Assembly: GCA_041910015.1 (NCBI GenBank) | Contig: JAYRRR010000001.1 | Location: forward strand, 118,356-182,355 | Length of the DNA: 64,000 nucleotides | Source: RPQJ01 sp041910015 | Lineage (GTDB): Bacteria > Pseudomonadota > Gammaproteobacteria > Steroidobacterales > Steroidobacteraceae | Reading direction: 5' to 3' | Shown: one piece after another, positions 42,732 to 51,687 of the stretch | How the letters are laid out: every line of letters starts with the position of its first letter | How positions within the stretch are numbered: the first letter of the stretch is position 1 | The notes under the pieces: generated by a model | Told to the model about the DNA's origin: nothing | Seen by the model: only the letters and a program-made list of their open reading frames with translations | The model's database searches: none | Position numbers and translations under genes: made by a program

Positions 42732-45281
42732 ATGGCAGCAGTTATCGACGATCTCTCGACGGCAACGACCCAGGGAGTTGCACTGCCGAAGACCATTGCG
42801 GCCATTCTCGGGAAGATCCCGCTCGCGGAGATCAACAAGGTCAACGGCTTCACGGAACGGGTGCAGCGCATGAAGCAGCGCTACCTGGCCGCGAGGCCGA
42901 CGATCTGCGGCCAGAGAGCCCGCTGGTGGACCGAGTCCTATCGCGCGACCGAAGGCGAGCATCCGGCCAAGCGCCGGGCCAAGGCCTTCGCGAATGCGCT
43001 CGCGAAGAAGGACATCACCATTCGCGACGACGAGCTGCTGGTCGGCGCACCCACCAGGCACATCCGCGGTGCCAATCCGAGCGTGGAACAGCTGCCGATC
43101 CATCTCGCCGCACTCCTCGACCGCGTCGAGGTGACGGCGGGCTCGGAAGTGACCGTCACCGAGTTCGCGGAAGAAGACCGCAAGTACCTGCGCGAAGCGG
43201 CCGAGTACTGGAAGGACAGGTATCCCGCCAAGCGCTCGTTCGAGATCGAGAATGCGCTCGACGGCGGCAAGATGCACCTGATGGGCGAAGCCCGCAATGC
43301 ACTGCGCCCGCCGCTGACGCCGCAGCTGTTCACCCCCGGCGCCGACATGGACAAGGTCCTGGCGATCGGCTTCCGGGGTCACATCAAGCAGGCACAGGAT
43401 CACATCGACGCCATCCGCACGCGTTCCAGGGCCGACGGCCCCTATCTCAGCCACGAGGACAGCGAGAAGATCGAATGGCTCGAAGCCGTGGTCATCTCCC
43501 TCGAGGGCATGATCAACCACGCGCATCGCTACGCTGCGTTGGCGCGCGGGGCGTCGAAGATGGAGACGGATCCGAAGCGCAGGCAGGAATTGCTCGAGAT
43601 CGCGGAGGTCTGTGACTGGGTGCCCGAGCATCCGCCGCGCAACTTCCGCGAGGCATTGCAGACCTACTGGTTCGTCGCGTTCGGCCAGGAAATCGAGAAG
43701 GCGACGACGAACGCCTACGTCGGCCGCTTCGACCAGTACCTGTGGCCGTACTATGCCAGGGACATCAACGAAGGGCGCATCACCCGCCAGCAGGCCGGTG
43801 AGCTCATCGGCTGCATCCTCATGAAGTGGCTCGAGTTCGAACCCTTCATGTTCCTCGGCCAGGTCGGCAGGCGCGACCACCAGGAAATCTCGCCCTCGAA
43901 CTACTACGTCAACGTAACGCTCGGAGGTACGACGCGTAACGGCAAAGACGCCTCGAACGAGCTGTCCTGCCTGTTCCTCCAGGTCGCGAAGCAGGTCAAG
44001 ACCCACCAGCCGCACATTTCGCTGCGCTATCACCGGATGATGGCACCGGAGCTGCTGGAGAAGGGCATCGAGTGCAATCGCGATCACGGCGGCGGCATCC
44101 CTGCCTGGTTCAACGACCGCATGGGTACGGAATACCTCATGGACCGCGGCGTGAGATGGGACGATGCACGCGACTGGGCGATGGCGGGCTGCATCAACAC
44201 CGCCTATCCCAAGAGCTTCGCCTGGACCCGGAATGCAGTCGTCTCGTTCTGCAACCACGCCAAGCTGCTCGAGTGGGCGATGTTCAACGGCGTGGATCCC
44301 TGGACCAGCAAGAAGCTCGGTGTCGAGACCGGCGACGCCACCAGCTTCACCACGTGGGAACAGTTCCTCGAGGCGTACAAGAAGCAGCGTGACGGCTTCT
44401 ACGAGTACGCCATGAACAACTTCCGGGCCTACGAGAAGTCGTATTACGAGGATGCGTTCTACTTCCCGTACATCTCGGCCTTCCTCCAGGACTGCATCGC
44501 CGACGGCAAGGACGTGACCCGCTTCGGCGGCCGCTACCAGCAGCTCGAAGCATTCTCCTTCGTCGATCGCGGCTTCCAGGACGCGTCGGACTCGCTGATG
44601 GCCGTCAAGAAGGTCATCTTCGAGGACAGGAAGGCGACCATGGCGGACCTGATCGCGGCCATCAAGGCCAACTGGGTGGGCTACGAGGAGTTGCGACAGG
44701 CCTGTATCGCCGCGCCGAAGTACGGCAACGACGAGGACGAGCCGGACGCGCTCATGTGCGAGCTCTTCAAGGAAGCAACGGACCGGTGCCAGAGCTATCG
44801 TGACGGCTACGGCAGGCGTTTCACGATGTTCCGACAGGGTGCCGCGTGGTCGTCGTGGGCGGGCAAGACCACCGGGGCACTGCCGAACGGACGCAAGGCC
44901 GGCACGCACCTCGGAGATGCTTCGGCTTCGCCGGTCCAGGGCTGCGACGTGAAGGGCCCGACGGCTGCGATGAACTCCGTGTGCAAGCTCGACAGCACCT
45001 TCATCGAAGGCCCGCTGCTGAACATGAAGTTCTCGCCCGGATCGCTCAGGACGAAGGCCGGACAGCAGAAGTTCGCCAGCCTGCTCGACACCTACTTCGA
45101 GAAGGGCGGCTTCCAGGTGCAGTTCAACGTGCTCGACACCGAGATGTTGAAGCAGGCGCAGTCGGCCCCCGAGGCTCACCGCGATCTGGTCGTGCGTGTG
45201 GCTGGATACAGCGCCTTCTGGGTGGAACTGTCGCCGGTCGTCCAGGACGAGATCATCAGCCGCACCGAACAGTGCATGTAG
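42732..45281 (+). CDS. glycyl radical enzyme (pyruvate formate-lyase family)
   Basis: An 849-aa glycyl radical enzyme. The radical loop RVAGYSAFW places the glycyl residue at Gly825, 24 residues before the end. The thiyl Cys is Cys487 in AGCINTAYP. Dehydratases and arylacetate decarboxylases have Glu at +2 from Cys (GCVE) and X-succinate synthases Ser; here it is Asn489. A radical C-C or C-X reaction on an unknown substrate under anaerobic conditions is expected. The ATG (MAAVIDDLSTATTQG) has AGGAG at 8 nt spacing. Activase follows after a hairpin. No Bss-type small subunits. Confidence 0.9.
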   Translation: MAAVIDDLSTATTQGVALPKTIAAILGKIPLAEINKVNGFTERVQRMKQRYLAARPTICGQRARWWTESYRATEGEHPAKRRAKAFANALAKKDITIRDDELLVGAPTRHIRGANPSVEQLPIHLAALLDRVEVTAGSEVTVTEFAEEDRKYLREAAEYWKDRYPAKRSFEIENALDGGKMHLMGEARNALRPPLTPQLFTPGADMDKVLAIGFRGHIKQAQDHIDAIRTRSRADGPYLSHEDSEKIEWLEAVVISLEGMINHAHRYAALARGASKMETDPKRRQELLEIAEVCDWVPEHPPRNFREALQTYWFVAFGQEIEKATTNAYVGRFDQYLWPYYARDINEGRITRQQAGELIGCILMKWLEFEPFMFLGQVGRRDHQEISPSNYYVNVTLGGTTRNGKDASNELSCLFLQVAKQVKTHQPHISLRYHRMMAPELLEKGIECNRDHGGGIPAWFNDRMGTEYLMDRGVRWDDARDWAMAGCINTAYPKSFAWTRNAVVSFCNHAKLLEWAMFNGVDPWTSKKLGVETGDATSFTTWEQFLEAYKKQRDGFYEYAMNNFRAYEKSYYEDAFYFPYISAFLQDCIADGKDVTRFGGRYQQLEAFSFVDRGFQDASDSLMAVKKVIFEDRKATMADLIAAIKANWVGYEELRQACIAAPKYGNDEDEPDALMCELFKEATDRCQSYRDGYGRRFTMFRQGAAWSSWAGKTTGALPNGRKAGTHLGDASASPVQGCDVKGPTAAMNSVCKLDSTFIEGPLLNMKFSPGSLRTKAGQQKFASLLDTYFEKGGFQVQFNVLDTEMLKQAQSAPEAHRDLVVRVAGYSAFWVELSPVVQDEIISRTEQCM

Positions 45282-45290
45282 CGACGGACG

Positions 45291-45327
45291 AGCGGGCGGG
45301 GCCGGTCGCAGGACCGCCCCGCCTGCT
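45291..45327 (+). terminator. strong intercistronic hairpin
   Basis: Stem AGCGGGCGGGGC-(bulged C)-GGTC / GACC-GCCCCGCCTGCT with loop GCAG: 16 pairs with one bulge and one G-U. It begins 10 bp after the glycyl radical enzyme stop and 22 bp before the activase start; a short TTTCT tract overlaps its 3' end. Probably reduces read-through or protects the upstream mRNA so that the activase is made at a lower level. Confidence 0.65.
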
Positions 45328-45348
45328 TTCTGACTGGCGCAAGGCCAA

Positions 45349-46335
45349 ATGAGCGAGTGCCTGCAGGACATCGATGCCGACCTCGACGCTGCGGACGAGG
45401 TTCAGGCGCAGCGTGGCGGCGCGGGGGACGTGGTCTTTGGCCGCGTCTTCAACATCCAGCGCTTCAGCACCGAGGACGGCCCGGGCATCCGCACGACCGT
45501 CTTCCTGAAAGGCTGCCCGCTCACCTGCCTGTGGTGCGCCAATCCGGAATCGCAGCAGATCCGGCGCCAGGTGGCCCACAACGACGCGCTCTGCGACAAG
45601 TGTGGCCGCTGCGCACCGGCCTGCGCCAGGCAGGCGATCTCCCTCACCGGGTCCGGCATCCGGATCGATCGCAACCTCTGCGACGACTGCGGGGACTGCG
45701 TCAAGGTTTGCGGACCGCGGTCGCTGCGGATGATCGGCGACGACAAGACCGTGGATGAAGTCATGGAGGAGATACTCAGGGACCGCCATTACTACCGCAG
45801 CTCGCAAGGCGGAGTGACCTGCTCCGGCGGCGAACCGCTCACGCAGGCGCCTTTCGTCGCCGAACTCTTCGAGCGCTGCCAGGACGAAGGCCTGCACACC
45901 ACGCTGGACACCACGGGCCACGGGTCCGCCAGGGCATTGTCTGAAGTGCTGAAGCACACGAACCTCGTGCTGTTCGATCTCAAGGTCATGGACGATGCGC
46001 TGCATCGCAAGACCACCGGGATCACGAACAGGCAGATTCTCAGGAACGCCCGGCTCGTCTCCGGCAGCTCGGCACAGATGATCATTCGCGTACCGCTGAT
46101 TCCCGGCGTCTCCGACACCGACGGGAATCTCACCGCGATCGCCCGGTTCGTGAAGGAGCTGCGCCCGGGCATCGTGGTGAACGTGCTGCCCTACCACCGT
46201 TTCGGCATGAACAAGTACGCCATGCTGGACCAGCCGTACCCGATGAACGACGCCCATCCGCTCGAGCACGATCGCGTCGCGCAGATCGTCGAGATGTTCG
46301 GGGCGCACGGCCTGGAGTGCGAGATCGTCACCTAG
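45349..46335 (+). CDS. glycyl-radical-enzyme activating protein (radical SAM)
   Basis: A 328-aa activase. The radical-SAM cluster motif is KGCPLTCLWCANPES (Cys56, Cys60, Cys63). Two 4Fe-4S ferredoxin inserts follow: CDKCGRCAPAC (Cys82-92) and CDDCGDCVKVC (Cys111-121), as in activases of glycerol dehydratase and benzylsuccinate synthase. It abstracts a hydrogen from the glycine of the upstream enzyme using S-adenosylmethionine and reduced iron-sulfur clusters. The ATG follows the strong hairpin with AAGG close by. Confidence 0.93.
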   Translation: MSECLQDIDADLDAADEVQAQRGGAGDVVFGRVFNIQRFSTEDGPGIRTTVFLKGCPLTCLWCANPESQQIRRQVAHNDALCDKCGRCAPACARQAISLTGSGIRIDRNLCDDCGDCVKVCGPRSLRMIGDDKTVDEVMEEILRDRHYYRSSQGGVTCSGGEPLTQAPFVAELFERCQDEGLHTTLDTTGHGSARALSEVLKHTNLVLFDLKVMDDALHRKTTGITNRQILRNARLVSGSSAQMIIRVPLIPGVSDTDGNLTAIARFVKELRPGIVVNVLPYHRFGMNKYAMLDQPYPMNDAHPLEHDRVAQIVEMFGAHGLECEIVT

Positions 46336-46386
46336 CCGCGGGGTGTGCATGGCTTCCCTGGCAGCCACGCGTGCCTGCGCGCGTCT

Positions 46387-47463
46387 TCAGTCGCTGGCCT
46401 GCCCGCGACGCGCCAGGCGCATCCTCGTCATGCGCCCGGTGGTGCGCCAGATGTAGCAGGAATCCGGGAAGCCGCTGACGCCCGACTCGTCCATGACGGT
46501 CGGTCGGATTCCTTCGTCGGTCTCCTGCTCGATCATTCTCGTGATGCGTGGAGACAGGCTCTGCATGTAGCTCGGCGCGAAGTTGATCAGCGCGGCGAGC
46601 AGCGGCTCACGCGTGGGTTCGGCGCCATAGCGTCGCAGGAGCCCGGGTGCGAGCCCGCGCATCACCGGATGACCGTGCAGCCAGCCGAGTTCGTCGCTGC
46701 GGCTCTGCCAGGTGGCAGCGCCCAGTTCGGTCCGCGTGCGTGCGCGCTCGGCCACGTCATGAGCGCTGATGGTCGACGTGGCATCATCGACGCGCATGAT
46801 GGCGCGCACTTCGTGTTCGGCCCCGAATCGATCGAGCATGCCGGCCATGGCCGCGAACGGCGACGTGTGCACGTCGGTGAGCTGGATCGCGATCTCCTGG
46901 TTGCCGTCGCGGCGCTCGAATCCGTCGATGACGAGGACGCGCATGGCTATGCGCTCACCCGACTCGCGGCCGGCCGGCTTCGCGCTCATGTTGCGCGCTT
47001 CGCGTGCGATCGTCCCTGGCAGGAACGAAAGCACCAGCTGCGCGAGCGTGAGCAGGTGACTGCATCCGAGCGGCCCACCGAACAACTCCCGCAACCGCCG
47101 CGCATTGCCTGCATCGAGCTTCTCGCCGACCATGCCACGCAGCAGGTGCACCGGGTCGCGACAGCTTTCGCCGGCGGTTCGCTCGCTGGGTTCGAAGGCG
47201 ACCACCTGCTGGCTCGGCTCGAATCGCTCGATGAGGCCGCTTGCCGCATCCACGAGCACGTCCAGGGACATGTGATGGATCAGCCCGGCCGTCTGCAACT
47301 CGCCGCCCGTGGGAACCCAGCCCTGCTTGCGCAGGTCGAGGATGGTCGCCAGCGCCCGCATGCGGCTGTCTGCGTCCTGGAGCAATTCGACGATGAGCGT
47401 GCGCGTATGAACGGGATACCCGCCCGTCTCGAAGGGCTCAATGCTGATGGGTGCTTCAGACAA
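46387..47463 (-). CDS. DUF2889 family protein
   Basis: A 358-aa protein of the DUF2889 family. Visible: YPVHTRTLIVELLQDADSRMRALATILDLRKQGWVP at the start, AGLIHHMSLDVLVDAASG in the middle and SCYIWRTTGRMTRMR at the end. The family has no assigned enzymatic activity but recurs in aromatic/steroid clusters. The likely start is a TTG 5 bp after the hydrolase stop, with no clear SD, so coupling is possible. The closest ATG is far inside. Confidence 0.75.
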   Translation of the reverse strand: MSEAPISIEPFETGGYPVHTRTLIVELLQDADSRMRALATILDLRKQGWVPTGGELQTAGLIHHMSLDVLVDAASGLIERFEPSQQVVAFEPSERTAGESCRDPVHLLRGMVGEKLDAGNARRLRELFGGPLGCSHLLTLAQLVLSFLPGTIAREARNMSAKPAGRESGERIAMRVLVIDGFERRDGNQEIAIQLTDVHTSPFAAMAGMLDRFGAEHEVRAIMRVDDATSTISAHDVAERARTRTELGAATWQSRSDELGWLHGHPVMRGLAPGLLRRYGAEPTREPLLAALINFAPSYMQSLSPRITRMIEQETDEGIRPTVMDESGVSGFPDSCYIWRTTGRMTRMRLARRGQASD

Positions 47464-47468
47464 TGGGT

Positions 47469-49217
47469 TCAATGCGCCGTCACCACGGGCAACCTCAGGC
47501 ACGAGGGGTACCGTGCGTCGTGGAAGATCTGCTGCACCGCCTTCCGGGCATCGGCGGCACTGCCGAGCGCGGGCGTCACCTTCGAGTTCAGGTTGCGATC
47601 GAAGCGAGGAAAGTTGCTGCTCGAGATCTCGAGGCGGACGCAGTGATTGACCTTGAACGTATGCGCCACGTCCCACAGGTCGATCGTGAACTCCGTGATC
47701 TTTCCCGGCTCGAGGAACTCCGCGTGCTCGCGGCTGTTGCGGTAGCGTGCCCGGACGATGCCTTCGGAGATGTTGGCGCAATAGCCGCTCGGTTCGACGT
47801 CCACGAGCTTGGCCGTGAAGTCCGTGTCCACTGCGCTCGTGCTCGCATGGAGAGTGACCGTGACCGGGCCGGCGATTGCGAGCGGCTCGGCCAGCCGCGC
47901 CGTGGCATAGACCAGGACGTCCTGCCGCTCCTCGACCTTCGCCTGATCCTCGACACCCGTCGGCACGCCGACCATGCTGCGACCGCCGCAGGTCGGCACC
48001 GGGTCGAGCGGATCGTAGACGAAGCTGTCGCGGGGCTCGGCGTCCGGGGGCTGCGTATCGAGCGCACCGTCACCCATGCGGCTGTTCGCCCGCCCGGCGC
48101 TGTGCAGGTAGTACGGCACGGACACGTGCGCGGGTGGCCAGGACACCGCCTCTTTCCAGACGTTTTCGCCCATCTGGTAGTAGCGGACGCCGTTGTCGGG
48201 CAGGACCTTCAGCGGCTCGCCGCGCAGCCAGTGATCGAACCAGCCGAGGGCGAGACTGCCGAGCAGTTCGGGACCCGTGAACACGTCCGGGCCGAAGTCG
48301 CGCTGGCCCGCGCAGGTTGGCCGCTTGTTGTAGTAGGCGCTGTGATCCCACGGCCCGAGGATCAGGCGATGCTTGTCGCGCACGTGCGGAGCCGAACGCT
48401 CCGCGAGCGCCTTCGCCAGGTCGAGATGGCCGCGCAGGCAGGTGTCGTACCACGAGGTCATGTGCAGCACGGGCACCTGCACGTTTTCGGCGCGCGCGAC
48501 GGCGTCGGCATCCTGCCAGAACTCGTCGTAGCCCGGGTGCGACAGCCATTCCCGCCAGTAGGGCGCTGCGCCATTCTGGAAAGGCGGAAAGTCGATGAGA
48601 GGCAGGAAGCTCGCCGAGCCGTTCATGTCGCGCGAGGCTTCCGCGAGCTTGCGCAGCATTTCCTGCTCGGCGGCGGGCGCCAGCCCCAGGCGCGGAATCG
48701 TATCGGTGGCGAGCGCCGTCCAGATCCAGGACATCTGGAAGCCCAGCTCCAGCGCCCCGTTCGAGTAGGTCCAGCCCGACAAATAGTCCGTGGCAGTCTC
48801 GTAGGCAAACACGGCCTTGAGATGCGGAGGCGCTGCGACCGCGCCCTGCACCGCCATCGTGCCGAGCGCACAGGCCCCGTAGAGCCCGACATCGCCGTTC
48901 GACCAGGGCTGCGCAGCCGCCCACTCGACCGTGTCGTAGGCATCTTCACGGATCCTGGTATACGGCCGCCACGTTCCTTCAGACCCCGCCCGCCCACGAA
49001 CTTCCTGCACCACCACGGCGTAGCCACGCTGGGCCGCGACAAGGGGGCTGAAGATGAGTTCGTGCACGATCAGGAAATGGTCGTTGTTGTAGACGTGGCC
49101 ATTCACAAGCACCGGATGACGCCTGCCGTCATCCGGCCGGTAGGTGTCGGTGGCCACCCGCACGCCGTCGCGCATCGTCACCATGACGTCGCGCTCGATC
49201 AGGATGTTCGCAGTCAT
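47469..49217 (-). CDS. CocE/NonD-family alpha/beta hydrolase with Cys nucleophile
   Basis: A 582-aa X-Pro-dipeptidyl-peptidase/cocaine-esterase family protein. N-terminal alpha/beta domain: MRDGVRVATDTYRP, VVQEVRGRAGSEG, the nucleophile elbow YGACALGTM, MTSWYDTCLRG (Asp) and LGPWDHSAYY (His); then the C-terminal jelly-roll domain. The elbow is GACALG instead of G-x-S-x-x-G: the codon at 48870-48872 is TGT (Cys116). The protein may be a thiol hydrolase or inactive. Starts at ATG (MTANILIERDVMV). Confidence 0.86.
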   Translation of the reverse strand: MTANILIERDVMVTMRDGVRVATDTYRPDDGRRHPVLVNGHVYNNDHFLIVHELIFSPLVAAQRGYAVVVQEVRGRAGSEGTWRPYTRIREDAYDTVEWAAAQPWSNGDVGLYGACALGTMAVQGAVAAPPHLKAVFAYETATDYLSGWTYSNGALELGFQMSWIWTALATDTIPRLGLAPAAEQEMLRKLAEASRDMNGSASFLPLIDFPPFQNGAAPYWREWLSHPGYDEFWQDADAVARAENVQVPVLHMTSWYDTCLRGHLDLAKALAERSAPHVRDKHRLILGPWDHSAYYNKRPTCAGQRDFGPDVFTGPELLGSLALGWFDHWLRGEPLKVLPDNGVRYYQMGENVWKEAVSWPPAHVSVPYYLHSAGRANSRMGDGALDTQPPDAEPRDSFVYDPLDPVPTCGGRSMVGVPTGVEDQAKVEERQDVLVYATARLAEPLAIAGPVTVTLHASTSAVDTDFTAKLVDVEPSGYCANISEGIVRARYRNSREHAEFLEPGKITEFTIDLWDVAHTFKVNHCVRLEISSSNFPRFDRNLNSKVTPALGSAADARKAVQQIFHDARYPSCLRLPVVTAH

Positions 49218-49223
49218 GATTCC

Positions 49224-50018
49224 TCAGCGGCCTCGGAACACCGGTGAACGCCTTTCCCGCAGGGCCGCCACCGCTTCGCGATGATCCTCGGTGCGTACCG
49301 AGAGTGACTCGTAGGCCATCGAGGCCTCCATCACCGGATGCACGATCGCCTTCAGCCCGACGTTGACGGAGAGCTTGGTCCACTGGATGGCCTTCGCGGC
49401 GCCTGCGGCCAGGCGTTCGGCGAAGGCCTGCACTGCGCCGTCGAGTTCTTCCGCCGGGAGCGCGTAGTTGATCAGACCGATTTTCTCCGCCTCCACTGCC
49501 GTCAGGAGCTTGCCGGTGAACAGCAACTCCTTGGCCTTGGCATATCCAATCAGCTGCGGCCAGATGGCTGCGCCACCGTCTCCAGCCACGTATCCCACGA
49601 GCACGTGCGGATCGCCGATTCTGGCGTGGCTGGCGGCGAAGACGATGTCGCTGAACAGCGCGAGCGTGGCCCCGAAGCCGACGGCGTGACCGTTCACCTT
49701 GGCGACGATGGGCTTCGGGCAGTCGAGCATCGAGAAGACGATGCGCTTCGCCTCCACGGCCAGCCGGTCGAAGCGAGCCGGATTGTCGATCGACAGTTGC
49801 ATGGCGCGGTAATCGCCGCCCGCCGAGAACGCCTTGCCGGTCCCGGTCAGGATCACGACATCGGTCTCGGGATCGTCGGCACAGTCGTTGAAGACCCTGG
49901 CGATCGAGCTGTGCATCCCTTCGTCCGCAGCATTGAGCTGCTCCGGTCGGTCGAGGGCTACCGTGAGTATCCGGCCGTTGCGCGTCAGGCCGAGCCCCGG
50001 GTAGGAAGCGATGTCCAT
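49224..50018 (-). CDS. enoyl-CoA hydratase/isomerase (crotonase) family
   Basis: A 264-aa crotonase: GTGKAFSAGGDYRAM and GHAVGFGATLALFSDIV make the oxyanion hole. The active-site stretch DPHVLVGYVAGDGGAAIWP has His and Asp at the two catalytic Glu positions, so simple hydratase activity is doubtful. The start is the ATG (MDIASYPGLGLTRNG) with AGGA 5 nt before it; an ATGA-overlap start four codons earlier is possible. Lies 6 bp upstream of the CocE-like gene. Confidence 0.86.
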   Translation of the reverse strand: MDIASYPGLGLTRNGRILTVALDRPEQLNAADEGMHSSIARVFNDCADDPETDVVILTGTGKAFSAGGDYRAMQLSIDNPARFDRLAVEAKRIVFSMLDCPKPIVAKVNGHAVGFGATLALFSDIVFAASHARIGDPHVLVGYVAGDGGAAIWPQLIGYAKAKELLFTGKLLTAVEAEKIGLINYALPAEELDGAVQAFAERLAAGAAKAIQWTKLSVNVGLKAIVHPVMEASMAYESLSVRTEDHREAVAALRERRSPVFRGR

Positions 50019-50026
50019 GGAATTCC

Positions 50027-51538
50027 TCATGCGAATAGCATCAGCACGCCGGGACGGCTGACTTTCATCGAGACCGTCCGCGGCAGCGCCGCAACGAGTT
50101 TGAAGCGAACGGGAATCTGGTAGGGGCTGAGGTGGCGCTGTGCATGAGCGCGCAGATCCTCTTCGGTCGCAGCCGCGCCCTTGCGCAGTTCGACGGCTGC
50201 GACCGGGATCTGTCCCAGCCGCTCGTCCGGCAGGCCGACGACAGAGGCTTCCTTCACCGCAGGATGCTGCATGAGCACGCCCGCGACGGCTGCGGTGTCG
50301 ACCTTGAAGCCGCCGCGAATGATGGTGTCGTCCACGCGGCCGTGGATGTAGAGAAACCCATCGGCATCGAGCGATGCGAGATCGCTCGTGCGGGCCCACG
50401 ACACGTCGGCGCCCAGTCGCTGTCGCGGCAACACCTCAAGAACGCCAACCTCGCCCACGGGCAACTCGCAGCCACTGGCCGCGTCCACCACCCGCAGCAG
50501 CACGTCGCCGCGTGCGCGGCCGACGCTGCCCAGCTTGGCCGCGATGTGCTTGCGGTGGTCCTCGAGCGTCCACCCGGCAATGCCGCCCATCCACTCTGTC
50601 GCACCATACTGCACGAGTACCGGGATGCCGTAGGTCGCTTCGAACCGGCGCTGTGTCTCGGGAAGCAGAGGCGCCGTGCCCGCTCGCACGGCGATCAGGC
50701 TCGCGAGATCCTCGCGCGGCACACCGGCCTCGAGCACCATGCTCATCGGAGTCGGCGGCAGACTCGAGAAACGCACTCGATGACGTTTGACGGCCTCCAC
50801 CCATTGCTCGACCGAGAACTTCTCCAGCAGCACGATCGGGCGGCCCTCGTAGATCGACAGCAGCGCGCCAAACATGCCGCTGACGTGCATCAGCGGTGCA
50901 AATATCACTGCAGGAGTCGTCTTCAGCGAAGCCACTGCCGATGCGCTTTCGCCTTGGGTGCCGTCCACGATCGCATCAGCCAGTGTCGCTCGCCCGATGC
51001 GAATGCGTTTCGGCCTGCCCGTGGTGCCACTGGTCAGGATCTCGAGCGCGATGTCGGTGAGTGCTTTGCCTCGTGTGCCCGACGACGGACCGGGACAGCC
51101 CACATCCTGGACGGGCCCGAGCCCGTCATCGGGCAGGCCCAGCCCGACGGTGCCGGCTTCCTGAGCCGACCGCATGGTATCGACCTTCCAGTCCCCGGAC
51201 ACGCCGATCACGGCGTCAAGCCCCAGACCGCGAAGCTCCCCCTGCAGTTCGTCGTCGGGCTGCAGAGGACTCAGGCTGACGATGCACCGACCTGTCACCA
51301 GCAGCGCGAGAAGTGCGGCGAGCATGCCGGGCCGGTTCCGCAACAGCACGCCAACGGCGGCACCATGCCCCACGCCGGCTGTCGTGAGCGACGCGTCGAT
51401 GGCCGCGATGGCGGAGCGCAACTCACCCCAGCTGAACACGGCATTTCCGAACTCGATAGCCCTCGCGCCGGGATCCAGAGTCCAGATCGTCTCGATGCGG
51501 CGAAAGAACGTTTCGGGTGCCTGGGCTCCGCGATTCAT
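50027..51538 (-). CDS. AMP-forming acyl-CoA synthetase
   Basis: A 503-aa ANL-superfamily ligase. ILTSGTTGRPKRIRIG is the P-loop; PVLVQYGATEWMGGIAG is the A5-like segment; DADGFLYIHGRVDDTIIRGGFKVD is the hinge. The C-terminus (PYQIPVRFKLVAALPRTVSMKVSRPGVLM) has Met-Lys-Val-Ser where the family has the catalytic Lys region, so the Lys may be preserved. Transcribed divergently from the TonB receptor with palindrome copy 6 between them. Followed by crotonase and CocE genes. Confidence 0.9.
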   Translation of the reverse strand: MNRGAQAPETFFRRIETIWTLDPGARAIEFGNAVFSWGELRSAIAAIDASLTTAGVGHGAAVGVLLRNRPGMLAALLALLVTGRCIVSLSPLQPDDELQGELRGLGLDAVIGVSGDWKVDTMRSAQEAGTVGLGLPDDGLGPVQDVGCPGPSSGTRGKALTDIALEILTSGTTGRPKRIRIGRATLADAIVDGTQGESASAVASLKTTPAVIFAPLMHVSGMFGALLSIYEGRPIVLLEKFSVEQWVEAVKRHRVRFSSLPPTPMSMVLEAGVPREDLASLIAVRAGTAPLLPETQRRFEATYGIPVLVQYGATEWMGGIAGWTLEDHRKHIAAKLGSVGRARGDVLLRVVDAASGCELPVGEVGVLEVLPRQRLGADVSWARTSDLASLDADGFLYIHGRVDDTIIRGGFKVDTAAVAGVLMQHPAVKEASVVGLPDERLGQIPVAAVELRKGAAATEEDLRAHAQRHLSPYQIPVRFKLVAALPRTVSMKVSRPGVLMLFA

Positions 51539-51604
51539 GCGCGTTCGTCAGCCGGCCGCGGATTGCGGTTGACGCGACACTATCGCCACCGGGTCGGCGC
51601 GGTC

Positions 51605-51622
51605 GTAGTCCGGTCGGACGAT
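51605..51622 (+). promoter_or_regulatory. 18-bp palindromic element, copy 6
   Basis: Reads GTAGTCCGGTCGGACGAT toward the TonB receptor gene, 65 bp before its start. The 12-bp core GTCCGGTCGGAC is perfectly palindromic apart from its central two bases. In the 149-bp divergent spacer with the acyl-CoA synthetase. Confidence 0.65.
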
Positions 51623-51687
51623 GTCGCATTCGACACCGCTCAACCAGTGTGGATGCACGTTCGCATGACCGGAAACAGGAACCTGCA

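Noticed and set aside
42732..45281. Benzylsuccinate or alkylsuccinate synthase
   Set aside because: The Cys neighbourhood is GCINT and no small subunits are present.
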